From contig CAKUED010000013.1 in NCBI GenBank assembly GCA_934646005.1, forward strand, positions 8,905 to 72,904: a DNA stretch of 64,000 nt, read 5' to 3'. Below are positions 33,719-41,382 of the stretch, one piece after another (the first letter of the stretch is position 1; each line of letters starts with the position of its first letter). The translations under genes and the position numbers were made by a program. This stretch comes from an uncultured Oscillospiraceae bacterium (lineage in GTDB: Bacteria; Bacillota; Clostridia; Oscillospirales; Oscillospiraceae). The notes under the pieces are model-generated. The model saw only the letters and a list, made by a program, of their open reading frames with translations. It did not search any database and was not told where the DNA came from.

Positions 33719-34828
33719 ATGAAGAAAAACAATCATCGTGAAAGCCTCATTCTGGCGCTCATTCTGCTCATCGTGCTGGCAGCGGCAATTTTCCTCGACG
33801 CGAAGCTCCCCAGCTATCACATCGCCATCAAGGTCATCAAAAAGGCGTGCGTGTATTCGCTCGTCGCCGTGTCCATGAACCTGCTCAACGGCTTTACGGG
33901 TCTGTTCTCCCTCGGTCAGGCGGGCTTTATGCTGCTCGGCGCGTATGCCTACGCCATTTTGTCCATCCCCGTTGCCAAGCGCGCGGGCGTGTATCAGTAT
34001 TTTGAGGGCGGCATCGTCAAATTCTCCCTGCCGGAGGTCTTTTCCGGCATGTTCGGCGAATCGGTCGGTCCGATCGTCGGGATGCTCCTCGCGCTGCTCA
34101 TCGGCGGCATGATCGCGGGTCTGGTCGCGTATCTCATCGGTCTGCCGGTGCTGCGCCTGCGCTCGGACTACCTCGCCATCGCAACGCTCGGCTTTGCCGA
34201 AATTCTGCGCGCGCTCATCCAGTGGAGCGCCCTCGGTCCTCTTACGAATGCGTCGAACCTGCTGCAAAACTATCCGGAGCTTGGCGGCGCGACGGCATAT
34301 CTCATCCTCATCGCCGTATTCATCGGCATGATCCTGCTATTGGTCAACTCGACCTACGGACGGGCGTTCAAGGCGATCCGCGACGACGAGGTCGCGGCGG
34401 AGGCGATGGGCATCAACCTCGCGCACCACAAGCGCGCGGCGTTTATCATCTCGTCCTTCTTCGCCGGCGTCGGCGGCGGGATGCTGGCGATGTACATGGG
34501 CACGGTGCAGGCGCTGTCGTTTAAGAGCACGATGACGTATGAGATCCTGCTCATCGTGGTCATCGGCGGCATCGGCTCGCTCACCGGGTCGATCCTCACG
34601 AGCTTTTTGTATGTGGCCAGCCTCGAGTGGCTGCTGCGCGGTCTGGACTCCGGGAAATTCCTCGGCATCGAAGCCCCCGGCGTGTTCAAAAACGGCTTCC
34701 GTATGGCGGTCGTGTCGGTCATCATCATGGTGGTCGTGCTGTTCTTCCGCAAGGGCATCATGGGTGACCGCGAGCTGACCGACCTGCTGCGCAGGCGGGG
34801 CAGACGGAAAGGAGATCGTGTGGAATGA
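33719..34828 (+). CDS. livM: Branched-chain amino acid ABC transporter permease LivM
   Basis: 369 residues, polytopic, the partner of LivH. Visible hallmarks are NGFTGLFSLGQAGFM, LRSDYLAIATLGFAEI, the coupling-helix segment AIRDDEVAAEAMGIN and GGIGSLTGS. The C-terminus is extended and basic (a RRRGRRKGDR-type tail). Its stop overlaps the livG start by 4 bp. Confidence 0.95.
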   Translation: MKKNNHRESLILALILLIVLAAAIFLDAKLPSYHIAIKVIKKACVYSLVAVSMNLLNGFTGLFSLGQAGFMLLGAYAYAILSIPVAKRAGVYQYFEGGIVKFSLPEVFSGMFGESVGPIVGMLLALLIGGMIAGLVAYLIGLPVLRLRSDYLAIATLGFAEILRALIQWSALGPLTNASNLLQNYPELGGATAYLILIAVFIGMILLLVNSTYGRAFKAIRDDEVAAEAMGINLAHHKRAAFIISSFFAGVGGGMLAMYMGTVQALSFKSTMTYEILLIVVIGGIGSLTGSILTSFLYVASLEWLLRGLDSGKFLGIEAPGVFKNGFRMAVVSVIIMVVVLFFRKGIMGDRELTDLLRRRGRRKGDRVE

Positions 34829-35664
34829 AGCCTGTTCTGAAACTCGAAAATGTGACCATGCAGTTTGGCGGCGTCATCGCGGTCAATAACCTCTCGATGG
34901 AGATAAACGAAGGCGAGATCGTCGCGCTCATCGGTCCGAACGGCGCGGGCAAGACCACGGCGTTCAACTGCGTCACCGGCGTGTACGAGCCGACCAACGG
35001 CAAAATTGAGTATTGCGGCGAGACCATCGCCGAAAATTTCCCGCGCGGCAAGCTGAAGCGCCTGTACGCGGGCGAGCATAACGGGCTGTACACCAAAACC
35101 GTCTCGCTCACGCCCGACGCCATCACGCGCCGCGGCATCGCGCGCACGTTCCAGAATATCCGGCTGTTTTCGTCCATGACGGCGTTTGAAAACGTCCTGA
35201 CCGCCATGCACGTCCGCCGCACGAGCAACCTCTTCACCGCCACGTTCCGCCTGAATCATAAAGAAGAGCAGGCGCAGCGCGAGCGCGCGCTGGAGCTGTT
35301 GAAGATCGTCGGTCTGGAAAATGAAAAGGACGAGCTGGCGACAAGCCTGCCCTACGGCAAGCAGCGCCGTCTGGAGATCGCCCGGGCTCTTGCGACCGAG
35401 CCGAAGCTGCTGCTGCTCGACGAGCCGGCAGCCGGTATGAACCCGCAGGAAACGGAAGAGCTGACGGCGTTCATCCGCCGCATCCGCGACGAATTTGGTC
35501 TGACGGTGTTTTTGATCGAGCACCATATGGATCTCGTCATGGACATTTCCGACCGCATTTACGTCATCGACTTCGGCAAGCTGATCGCGGCGGGTGTCCC
35601 GGCGGACATTCAGAACGATCAGCGCGTCATCGACGCATATCTGGGGGTGGACGAAGATGAATGA
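34825..35664 (+). CDS. livG: Branched-chain amino acid ABC transporter ATPase LivG
   Basis: 279 residues. Walker A is GPNGAGKTT, the signature is present as LPYGKQRRLEIARAL (LivG-type, YGKQR in place of SGGQ), Walker B is LLLLDEPAAGMNP, and the H-loop is IEHHMD. Between Walker A and the signature lies a long insert typical of LivG. It supplies ATP hydrolysis with LivF. Start and stop overlap both neighbours. Confidence 0.95.
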   Translation: MKPVLKLENVTMQFGGVIAVNNLSMEINEGEIVALIGPNGAGKTTAFNCVTGVYEPTNGKIEYCGETIAENFPRGKLKRLYAGEHNGLYTKTVSLTPDAITRRGIARTFQNIRLFSSMTAFENVLTAMHVRRTSNLFTATFRLNHKEEQAQRERALELLKIVGLENEKDELATSLPYGKQRRLEIARALATEPKLLLLDEPAAGMNPQETEELTAFIRRIRDEFGLTVFLIEHHMDLVMDISDRIYVIDFGKLIAAGVPADIQNDQRVIDAYLGVDEDE

Positions 35665-36385
35665 TCCAAGAAATATTCTGGAGATCCGCGGCTTGGTCGT
35701 CTCCTACGGCGGCATTGAAGCCGTGCGCGGCATCGATCTGGATGTGCCCAAGGGCAAGATCGTCACGCTCATCGGCTCAAACGGCGCGGGAAAATCGACC
35801 ACGCTCAAAACCATCGCCGGGCTCGTGAAGCCCAAGAGTGGCACAGTGGAAATGGAGGGCACGGTGATTACTGGAAAGTCCTCCGACTTTATCGTCTCGC
35901 AGGGCGTCACGCTCGTGCCGGAGGGACGCCGCGTGTTCCCGAACCTCACAGTGGAGGAAAACCTGCGCATCGGCGCATATTTGCGCAAGGACAGCCTGAA
36001 GGACGATCTTGCGAACGTTTACAGCCTGTTCCCGCGCCTCAAAGAGCGCGAATGGCAGCTTGCCGGCACGCTCTCCGGCGGAGAGCAGCAGATGCTCGCG
36101 GTGGGCAGAGCGCTCATGGCGCGCCCGAAGCTCATCATGATGGACGAGCCGTCGCTCGGTCTTGCACCGATCGTCGTCAAGGGTATTTTCGACATCATCC
36201 GCGAAATTAACCGTCAGGGCATCACGGTGCTGCTCATCGAGCAGAACGCGAACATGGCGCTCAAGATCGCGGACCTTGCCTACGTCATCCAGAACGGCAC
36301 GATCCTCATGCAGGGCGCCGGTCAGGAGCTGCTGGAAAACGAAGAAGTCAAAGCCGCCTACCTCGGCAGCGCAAAGAAGAAATAA
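35657..36385 (+). CDS. livF: Branched-chain amino acid ABC transporter ATPase LivF
   Basis: 242 residues. Walker A is GSNGAGKST, the signature LSGGEQQMLAVGRAL, Walker B LIMMDEPSLGLAP and the H-loop LIEQNA, all standard LivF. ATG 35657 overlaps the end of livG; the upstream extension of the frame lies inside livG. It is the last gene of the operon and a terminator follows at once. Confidence 0.95.
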   Translation: MNDPRNILEIRGLVVSYGGIEAVRGIDLDVPKGKIVTLIGSNGAGKSTTLKTIAGLVKPKSGTVEMEGTVITGKSSDFIVSQGVTLVPEGRRVFPNLTVEENLRIGAYLRKDSLKDDLANVYSLFPRLKEREWQLAGTLSGGEQQMLAVGRALMARPKLIMMDEPSLGLAPIVVKGIFDIIREINRQGITVLLIEQNANMALKIADLAYVIQNGTILMQGAGQELLENEEVKAAYLGSAKKK

Positions 36386-36387
36386 AG

Positions 36388-36418
36388 AAAAGACGTCCCA
36401 CAAGGGACGTCTTTTTTC
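36388..36418 (+). terminator. Terminator of the liv operon
   Basis: Stem AAGACGTCCC/GGGACGTCTT, 4-nt loop, followed by a T-run. Confidence 0.92.
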
Positions 36419-36462
36419 TTGCGGAGTGCATTTGTTTTGCGGCAGTAGCGGTTTGCGCATGT

Positions 36463-36905
36463 CCAAGGCTTCCCCGTGTGGGGAAGCTGTCACCGAAGGT
36501 GACTGATGAGGAGAAGGGTTGTGTGTTTTGAGCTGTAACGCGTTTTGACTGTACCAAAGCCTCCCCTTGGTGACCAAGGGGAGGTGGCACGGCGTAGCCG
36601 TGACGGAAGGGATGAGAAGGTGTACGTTTTGCCGCACCACAGGGTAGCGCTCTGCAAACCTGCGGCGTTCTGATCCCTTCAGTCGCCTGCGGCGACAGCG
36701 TCTCGCTGCGGCTCGGTCACGGCGTGGGTCTGACAGCCCACCGGGCTGTCATTCAGCACCACGCCGCCGCTTCGCTACCTTGGTCACCAAGGGAAGCCTT
36801 TCGATGGTGCAAACGTGTTACAGCTCAAAAGCAAGAACCCTTCTCCTCATCCGTCTCGCTGCGCGAGCCACCTTCCCCACACGGGGAAGGCTTTGGTGCG
36901 TGCCG
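36463..36905. repeat. Family B hairpin repeats, longest block
   Basis: This fills the gap 36386-36932. At least four units are present, first in one orientation (CTTCCCCGTGTGGGGAAG at 36469, CCTCCCCTTGGTGACCAAGGGGAGG near 36553) and then inverted (CAGTCGCCTGCGGCGACAG near 36680, CTTGGTCACCAAGGGAAG near 36778, CCTTCCCCACACGGGGAAGG near 36871). Linkers with TGTTACAGCTCAAAA and CCTTCTCCTCATC recur. No gene was recognised. Confidence 0.8.
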
Positions 36906-36932
36906 TTCCGCATTGGCGCTGGCAGATTTGCT

Positions 36933-37499
36933 TTAGCCCATCATCCTTGCCAGCCAAAGCGCCTTTGCGGTATTCTCTGCGGCGCAGAGGAGGGCGGCGG
37001 CGTCCTCCAGCGTGCCGGAGACGCTTACCGCGCCGTGTCCGCCGAGCAGACAGACCGGGCACTGCGCCAACGCGTTTTCGATGCCCCGGTGGATCTCATG
37101 CGTGCCCGGCTGCCCGAAGGGCAGGCAGACCATGCGCGGGAAAAAGCCGCGGATCGACGCCGTCTCCGGCACGACAAGGTCTTCATAGCGCAGCGCATAC
37201 GCCGTGAGGTACGGGCTGTGGCTGTGTACGACGGCGCGGACATCCGGGCGGGCGCGGTAGATCGCTTCGTGCAGGAAAAACTCGCTCGACCGCCGTCCAG
37301 TGCCGCCGATCTGCTCGCCGTCTGCATCCACCACGCAAATATCCTCCGGCGTGAGCAGCAGCTTCATCCGCCGCGAGGGTGTGATGAAAATATGCCCCGT
37401 CTCGCGGTCAATGACCGAAATATTCCCCTCAATGCCGCTCAAAAGCCCCTTCTGCTCCAAAATAGCGGCGAATTTTGCGACCTCTTCCGCGTGATTCAT
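36933..37499 (-). CDS. Class II aldolase/adducin family protein (fuculose-phosphate aldolase-like)
   Basis: 188 residues from ATG 37499, which has a CGGAGG site; the frame is open far upstream but that part overlaps pdaA on the other strand and is not coding. The fold is marked by GIEGNISV, TPSRR, a catalytic Glu in FLHEAIYRARPD, the zinc-binding HSHSPY and the second zinc His in GGHGAV. Members are L-fuculose-1-phosphate aldolase, ribulose-5-phosphate 4-epimerase and MtnB. No partner genes identify the substrate. The protein is shorter than E. coli FucA (215). Confidence 0.8.
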   Translation of the reverse strand: MNHAEEVAKFAAILEQKGLLSGIEGNISVIDRETGHIFITPSRRMKLLLTPEDICVVDADGEQIGGTGRRSSEFFLHEAIYRARPDVRAVVHSHSPYLTAYALRYEDLVVPETASIRGFFPRMVCLPFGQPGTHEIHRGIENALAQCPVCLLGGHGAVSVSGTLEDAAALLCAAENTAKALWLARMMG

Positions 37500-37638
37500 C
37501 GTACATCCTCCGATCCTCAAAATTCTACCGGCAGTGTACCGCACCGCGCCGCCGCTGTCAATCCCCGGGCGCAGAAAAACCTGCCCGGACGGGTCTGCGC
37601 CCGTCCGGCGCGCCATAGGATAGAGCGGGGGTGTTTCT

Positions 37639-38445
37639 ATGATCCGTTTTATCCGGCAAAATGCGCGGCTGGTGGCGGTCGCGCTGGCGGTGGTGCTGTT
37701 CTGCGGCGGCGTTTCGGCAATGTTCGGTCTGCATGACGCGATCGAGACCGGCTCGTGGGGGCTGAGCTTCCGCGAGGAGGGCGAGCCGCCCATCGGCAAC
37801 GCCGACGCCGCGTCGCTGCGGCGGTACGACGCGGTGTATCTCGGCGACACGAACGACAAGGTGCTCTACCTCACCTTTGACGCGGGCTACGAAAACGGCT
37901 GCACCGCGCAAATTCTCGACACGCTGAAGGCGCACGATGCCAAGGCTGCGTTTTTCGTCGTGGGAAATTATCTGGAGACCGCGCCGGAGCTGGTGCAGCG
38001 TATGGCGGACGAGGGGCATCTGGTGGGCAATCACACGTGGCATCACTACGATATGTCCCGCATCGCGGACGAGGCGACGTTTACCGACGAGCTGACGCGC
38101 GTGGAGGAAAAGTACCGCGAGCTCACGGGGCAGGCGATGAAAAAATATTACCGCCCGCCGCAGGGCGTTTACAGCGAGGAAAACCTGCGCATGGCGCAGG
38201 CGCTGGGGTATCGGACGGTGTTCTGGAGTCTTGCCTACGTTGACTGGCTTCAGGACGACCAGCCCACGGCGGAGGAGGCGTTTTCCAAGCTCCTGCCGCG
38301 CACGCATCCGGGCGCGATCGTGCTGCTGCACAGCACGTCCGCAACAAACGCGGCGATCCTGGACGATCTGCTCACGCGCTGGGAGGAGGCGGGCTACCGC
38401 TTCGGCTCGCTGGAAGAAATCTATGCGCCGGACGCACCGTTTTGA
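37639..38445 (+). CDS. pdaA: Polysaccharide deacetylase, PdaA type
   Basis: 268 residues: an N-terminal signal-anchor helix (VAVALAVVLFCGG), then a NodB domain. Its motifs are TFDAGYENG in place of TFDDG, as is typical of PdaA, HTWHHYDMS as the metal-binding HxxxH, and RPPQGVYSEENL. PdaA removes the N-acetyl group from muramic acid, the step that commits cortex peptidoglycan to delta-lactam formation and later spore germination. This supports a spore-forming host. A small Gly/Cys membrane peptide gene follows. Confidence 0.88.
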   Translation: MIRFIRQNARLVAVALAVVLFCGGVSAMFGLHDAIETGSWGLSFREEGEPPIGNADAASLRRYDAVYLGDTNDKVLYLTFDAGYENGCTAQILDTLKAHDAKAAFFVVGNYLETAPELVQRMADEGHLVGNHTWHHYDMSRIADEATFTDELTRVEEKYRELTGQAMKKYYRPPQGVYSEENLRMAQALGYRTVFWSLAYVDWLQDDQPTAEEAFSKLLPRTHPGAIVLLHSTSATNAAILDDLLTRWEEAGYRFGSLEEIYAPDAPF

Positions 38446-38510
38446 GCCGCCTGCATAACATGGAATGAGCGGGCGAGATTCGCTACGACATTATTTCAGG
38501 AGGTTTCATT

Positions 38511-38639
38511 ATGTCTTGTAATTCTTCCGGCATCTGCGCCTTTGGCAACAGTTGGTGGTGGATCATCATTCTGGTCATCATCTTCGTGCTCGGCAACGGC
38601 GGCAATGGCTGCGGCTGCGGCTGCGACAGCGGCTGCTGA
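38511..38639 (+). CDS. Small Gly/Cys-rich single-pass peptide
   Basis: 42 residues: a short polar Cys-containing start (MSCNSSGICAFG), one strongly hydrophobic helix (WWWIIILVIIFVL), and a tail of alternating Gly and Cys (GCGCGCDSGC). TCAGGAGG precedes the ATG and a terminator follows at once, so it is a believable gene despite its size. It recalls the tiny membrane proteins often made in sporulating Firmicutes (YjcZ/SscA-like), and it follows pdaA, but sequence similarity to those is weak. The cysteines could bind metal or crosslink. Confidence 0.65.
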   Translation: MSCNSSGICAFGNSWWWIIILVIIFVLGNGGNGCGCGCDSGC

Positions 38640-38653
38640 GCTACATGAAGGGC

Positions 38654-38680
38654 GGGGAGCGGAAAACCGCTCCCCATTTT
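38654..38680 (+). terminator. Terminator after the small Gly/Cys peptide
   Basis: GGGGAGCGG/CCGCTCCCC with an AAAA loop, then ATTTT. Confidence 0.85.
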
Positions 38681-38730
38681 AAGCGCGGTCCGCTCCGCCG
38701 AAAAAAGCGGCGGAGCGGGTGAAAAAGCCG

Positions 38731-38758
38731 TTGCAATTTGCGCCCAAAGTGCTATAAT
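38731..38758 (+). promoter_or_regulatory. Promoter of the antiporter gene
   Basis: TTGCAA (38731-38736), 16-bp spacer, TATAAT (38753-38758). Confidence 0.7.
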
Positions 38759-38815
38759 AGCCTGCGTTGCCGAAAAGCGGCGAATAATCTTGAAAGAAAA
38801 CGCAGGATATTTAGT

Positions 38816-40108
38816 ATGCAGATCTTACTCTCTCTGTCCGTCGCCATTCTGGCGGGACTGTTGATGACCCGGCTGGCAAAGCCGCTGGGTCTGCCGTCCG
38901 TGACGGCGTATCTGGTCGCAGGCGTGCTCATCGGGCCGTTCTGCCTCGGCAGACTCGGCATCGAGGGGCTGGGCTTTACCTCCATGGCGGAGGTCGATCG
39001 CCTGAGCCTTGTTTCCGATGTGGCGCTGGGCTTCATCGCCTTTTCCATCGGCAATGAGTTCCGGCTCTCGCAGCTCCGGCAGACCGGCAAGCAGGCGACT
39101 GTCATCGGCATCGTGCAGGCGCTGAGCGCCACGGTGCTGGTCGATCTGGCGCTGCTGCTGTTCCACCTGCTCTTCCCGCAGCTTTTGAATGTGGAGCAGG
39201 CAATCACCCTCGGCGCGATCGCCACCGCTACCGCGCCCGCCGCCACGCTGATGGTCGTGCGGCAGTATAAGGCAAAGGGTCCGCTGACCGATCTGCTGCT
39301 GCCCATCGTCGCGCTGGACGACGCGGTGGGTCTGGTCGTGTTCGCGGTGTCGTTCGGCATCGCCAAGGCGATGCACGTCGGCTCGTTCGACCTTGTCTCC
39401 ATCCTCGTCAATCCCATCGTGGAGATCGTGCTGTCGCTGGGGCTGGGCGCGCTGCTGGGCGCGATCCTCACAAAGATCGAAAAGCTCTTCAACTCCAACA
39501 CCAACCGCCTGAACATGACCATTGCGTTCGTGTTCCTCACGGTGTCGCTGGCAAAGCTGGAGTTCCAGATCGGACCGGTCACGGTCGGCTTCTCGTCGCT
39601 GCTGGTGTGTATGATGCTCGGCACGATGTTCTGTAACCTCTGTCCGCTGTCGGACGAGCTGATGGGAAAGGCAGACCGCTGGACATCGCCGCTGTTTGCG
39701 CTGTTTTTCGTGCTCAGCGGCGCGGAGCTGGAGCTGGACGTGTTTGCGAACCTCATGATCGTGCTGCTGGGGCTTTTGTACGTCGTGGCGCGCTCGGCGG
39801 GCAAGTACCTCGGCGCGTACCTCAGCGCCCGGGCGCTGGGATGCAGCCGCAGCGTGTACCATAACCTCGGCATCACGCTCCTGCCGCAGGCAGGCGTGGC
39901 GCTGGGCATGTGCGTGACCGCGCGCGAGCTTGGCGAGGCAGGGGAGCTGATCTGCAATATCACGCTCTTTGCCATCCTCATCTACGAGCTGGTCGGACCG
40001 ATGCTCACCAAGCAGGCGCTCCAGCGCGCGGGCGACATCCAGCCCATGAGCGAGGAGGTTCTGAACAGACGACAGATCAAACTCCAGAATGCGGAGAAAA
40101 AGAAATAA
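38816..40108 (+). CDS. Cation:proton antiporter (CPA2/NhaA-Kef-like transmembrane domain)
   Basis: 430 residues from ATG 38816; the upstream extension begins before the predicted promoter. There are about 12-13 hydrophobic helices with the Na+/H+ exchanger signatures GLPSVTAYLVAGVLIGP near the start, ATAPAATLMVVRQY, and LDDAVGLVVFAVSFGIA, the last containing the DD ion-binding pair of CPA2 proteins. No RCK/TrkA-N domain follows the membrane part, so it is not a full Kef. It probably exchanges Na+ or K+ for protons. It is a single-gene unit. Confidence 0.88.
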   Translation: MQILLSLSVAILAGLLMTRLAKPLGLPSVTAYLVAGVLIGPFCLGRLGIEGLGFTSMAEVDRLSLVSDVALGFIAFSIGNEFRLSQLRQTGKQATVIGIVQALSATVLVDLALLLFHLLFPQLLNVEQAITLGAIATATAPAATLMVVRQYKAKGPLTDLLLPIVALDDAVGLVVFAVSFGIAKAMHVGSFDLVSILVNPIVEIVLSLGLGALLGAILTKIEKLFNSNTNRLNMTIAFVFLTVSLAKLEFQIGPVTVGFSSLLVCMMLGTMFCNLCPLSDELMGKADRWTSPLFALFFVLSGAELELDVFANLMIVLLGLLYVVARSAGKYLGAYLSARALGCSRSVYHNLGITLLPQAGVALGMCVTARELGEAGELICNITLFAILIYELVGPMLTKQALQRAGDIQPMSEEVLNRRQIKLQNAEKKK

Positions 40109-40144
40109 AAAAACGCGGCAGGCAAGCGCCTGCCGCGATTTTTT
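40107..40144. terminator. Bidirectional terminator between antiporter and dut
   Basis: CGCGGCAGGC/GCCTGCCGCG stem with a 4-nt loop, A-run on the left and TTTTTT on the right. Confidence 0.9.
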
Positions 40145-40146
40145 GC

Positions 40147-40578
40147 TTATTTCCGGCCCGTTGAGCCGAAGCCGCCGCGGTCTACCTCCGAGAGCGTGTC
40201 GCACTCTTCAAATTCGAGCGCGGGCTGGGTCTCAAAAATGCGGAACTGGCAGATACGGTCGCCCTTTTCCAGCACCGTGTCGCGCGTGGCGTAGACGGGG
40301 AGCTTCCACTCGTCGTTCGTGCCGCAATAGCTGTTGTCGATCACGCCGACGGAATTTGCCTGCAAAATGCCCCAGCGCCTGAACGTGGACGAGCGCGGCG
40401 CGGTGCGCGCCTCGTAGCCCTCCGGGAGCTGCATCGAAACACCCAGCGGCACGAGTGTAAAATCGCCCGCGTGCAGCTCCATCGTCTCGGCGCAGTACAG
40501 GTCGATCCAGTCGCCCTTGTCGGTGATCTTCAGACGCGGCGCGTCGGGGGAAAAATAGTGGATCTTGATCTTCAGCAT
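40147..40578 (-). CDS. dut: dUTP diphosphatase
   Basis: 143 residues, the homotrimeric all-beta dUTPase. Motifs 1-5 are recognisable: LVPLGVSM, APRSSTFRRWGI, NSVGVIDNSYCG, GDRICQFRIF, and the mobile C-terminal arm RGGFGSTGRK. It converts dUTP to dUMP, limiting uracil in DNA and feeding dTMP synthesis. It follows nrdG by 21 bp with AAGGAG, so it is cotranscribed with it and shares the deoxynucleotide theme of the locus. Confidence 0.93.
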   Translation of the reverse strand: MLKIKIHYFSPDAPRLKITDKGDWIDLYCAETMELHAGDFTLVPLGVSMQLPEGYEARTAPRSSTFRRWGILQANSVGVIDNSYCGTNDEWKLPVYATRDTVLEKGDRICQFRIFETQPALEFEECDTLSEVDRGGFGSTGRK

Positions 40579-40599
40579 ACGCTTGCTCCTTACTTCTAT

Positions 40600-41115
40600 C
40601 TACTGCGTCTCGTCCCACAGGACGACGGCGCCGGTTTTTAAGGTCTGCGGCATATCGATGAGCCGCTGATTCTCTGACCCGCGGAAGCGCAGCGTCAGAT
40701 TTTTTTTCTCCGCGATGAACGGTCCGTCCACCAGCACGTCCAGAAGCCCCAGCAGCTCCTGCGTCACGCCGTCCACCTGCGGAAGGTTTTTGCCGTACAC
40801 ATAGCCCGTGAATGACCACACGGTCTTTTCCGGCAGACGCGCGCGGAGCTTGCGCGTGAGGGCGAGCAGCGCGGGCTGGTTGCGCGGGTCAAACGGCTCG
40901 CCACCGAGATAGGTGATGCCGCGGATGTAGGGCTTGCTCATGAAATCGAGAATTTTTTCCTCGACCGCCTCGTCAAACGGCTCGCCGTAGTCAAAATCCC
41001 ACGTTTCGGGATTGAAGCAGTCCTTGCAGTGGTGCGTGCAGCCGGAGACGAACAGGCTCACCCGCACGCCCGGTCCGTTGGCGATGTCCCAGGGCTTGAT
41101 GCTGGCGTAATTCAT
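40600..41115 (-). CDS. nrdG: Anaerobic ribonucleoside-triphosphate reductase activating protein
   Basis: 171 residues. The radical-SAM cluster motif is SGCTHHCKDCF (Cys-x3-Cys-x2-Cys), followed by TYLGGEPF. NrdG uses S-adenosylmethionine to create the glycyl radical on NrdD. ATG 41115 has an AGGAGG site and lies 26 bp downstream of a promoter; the longer frame starts upstream of that promoter. It is divergent from nrdD, across a shared control region with NrdR-type boxes. Confidence 0.95.
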   Translation of the reverse strand: MNYASIKPWDIANGPGVRVSLFVSGCTHHCKDCFNPETWDFDYGEPFDEAVEEKILDFMSKPYIRGITYLGGEPFDPRNQPALLALTRKLRARLPEKTVWSFTGYVYGKNLPQVDGVTQELLGLLDVLVDGPFIAEKKNLTLRFRGSENQRLIDMPQTLKTGAVVLWDETQ

Positions 41116-41141
41116 GCGCGCTCCTCCTTCCTTCCCCGGCA

Positions 41142-41170
41142 AGTATAGCACGGTTTTGCGCGCCGCGCAA
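41142..41170 (-). promoter_or_regulatory. nrdG-dut promoter
   Basis: Minus strand: TTGCGC (41170-41165), 17-bp spacer, TATACT (41147-41142). Confidence 0.65.
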
Positions 41171-41187
41171 CTGCTTTTTGCTGTGAA

Positions 41188-41235
41188 ACACAAGATATAG
41201 TGTTTCACGCAAAAATAGCCCGCAATATCTGTGAA
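41188..41235. promoter_or_regulatory. NrdR box pair, nrdG-proximal
   Basis: Box 1 is ACACAAGATATAGTGT (41188-41203), a close match to acaCwAtATaTwGtgt and the core of a perfect outer inverted repeat GTGAAACAC/GTGTTTCAC. A weaker partner CCGCAATATCTGTGAA lies at 41220-41235. The centres are 32 bp apart, the spacing expected for paired NrdR sites. Confidence 0.65.
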
Positions 41236-41242
41236 ATCACTC

Positions 41243-41271
41243 TTGACAGCGCCGGGATTTTTGTGTATAGT
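41243..41271 (+). promoter_or_regulatory. nrdD promoter
   Basis: Perfect TTGACA (41243-41248), 17-bp spacer, TATAGT (41266-41271). Confidence 0.88.
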
Positions 41272-41284
41272 TTTTCTTGCAGCG

Positions 41285-41332
41285 ACACAAGATGTTGTGG
41301 TCGATTTTCAAATCACTTTCTATATTTAGTGT
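41285..41332. promoter_or_regulatory. NrdR box pair, nrdD-proximal
   Basis: ACACAAGATGTTGTGG (41285-41300) and TTTCTATATTTAGTGT (41317-41332), with centres 32 bp apart, just downstream of the predicted nrdD transcription start. Confidence 0.65.
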
Positions 41333-41382
41333 CATTTTGTTACGGATTTCCCGCGTTTTTGAGAGGAGAGGAGCGTTTACCC

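Noticed and set aside
37500..37859. N-terminal extension of the class II aldolase frame
   Set aside because: It overlaps the pdaA start on the opposite strand and has no family similarity; ATG 37499 has a good ribosome site.
40147..40148. Long minus-strand and plus-strand frames opposite real genes, for example opposite lpdA, secA, nrdD and the large lipoprotein gene
   Set aside because: High GC content keeps antisense frames open. They lack ribosome sites and have skewed His/Arg/Asp composition, while the sense proteins match known families.
41200..41382. N-terminal extension of NrdD
   Set aside because: It runs through the nrdD promoter and NrdR boxes. The family start (ATP cone) is at ATG 41383.
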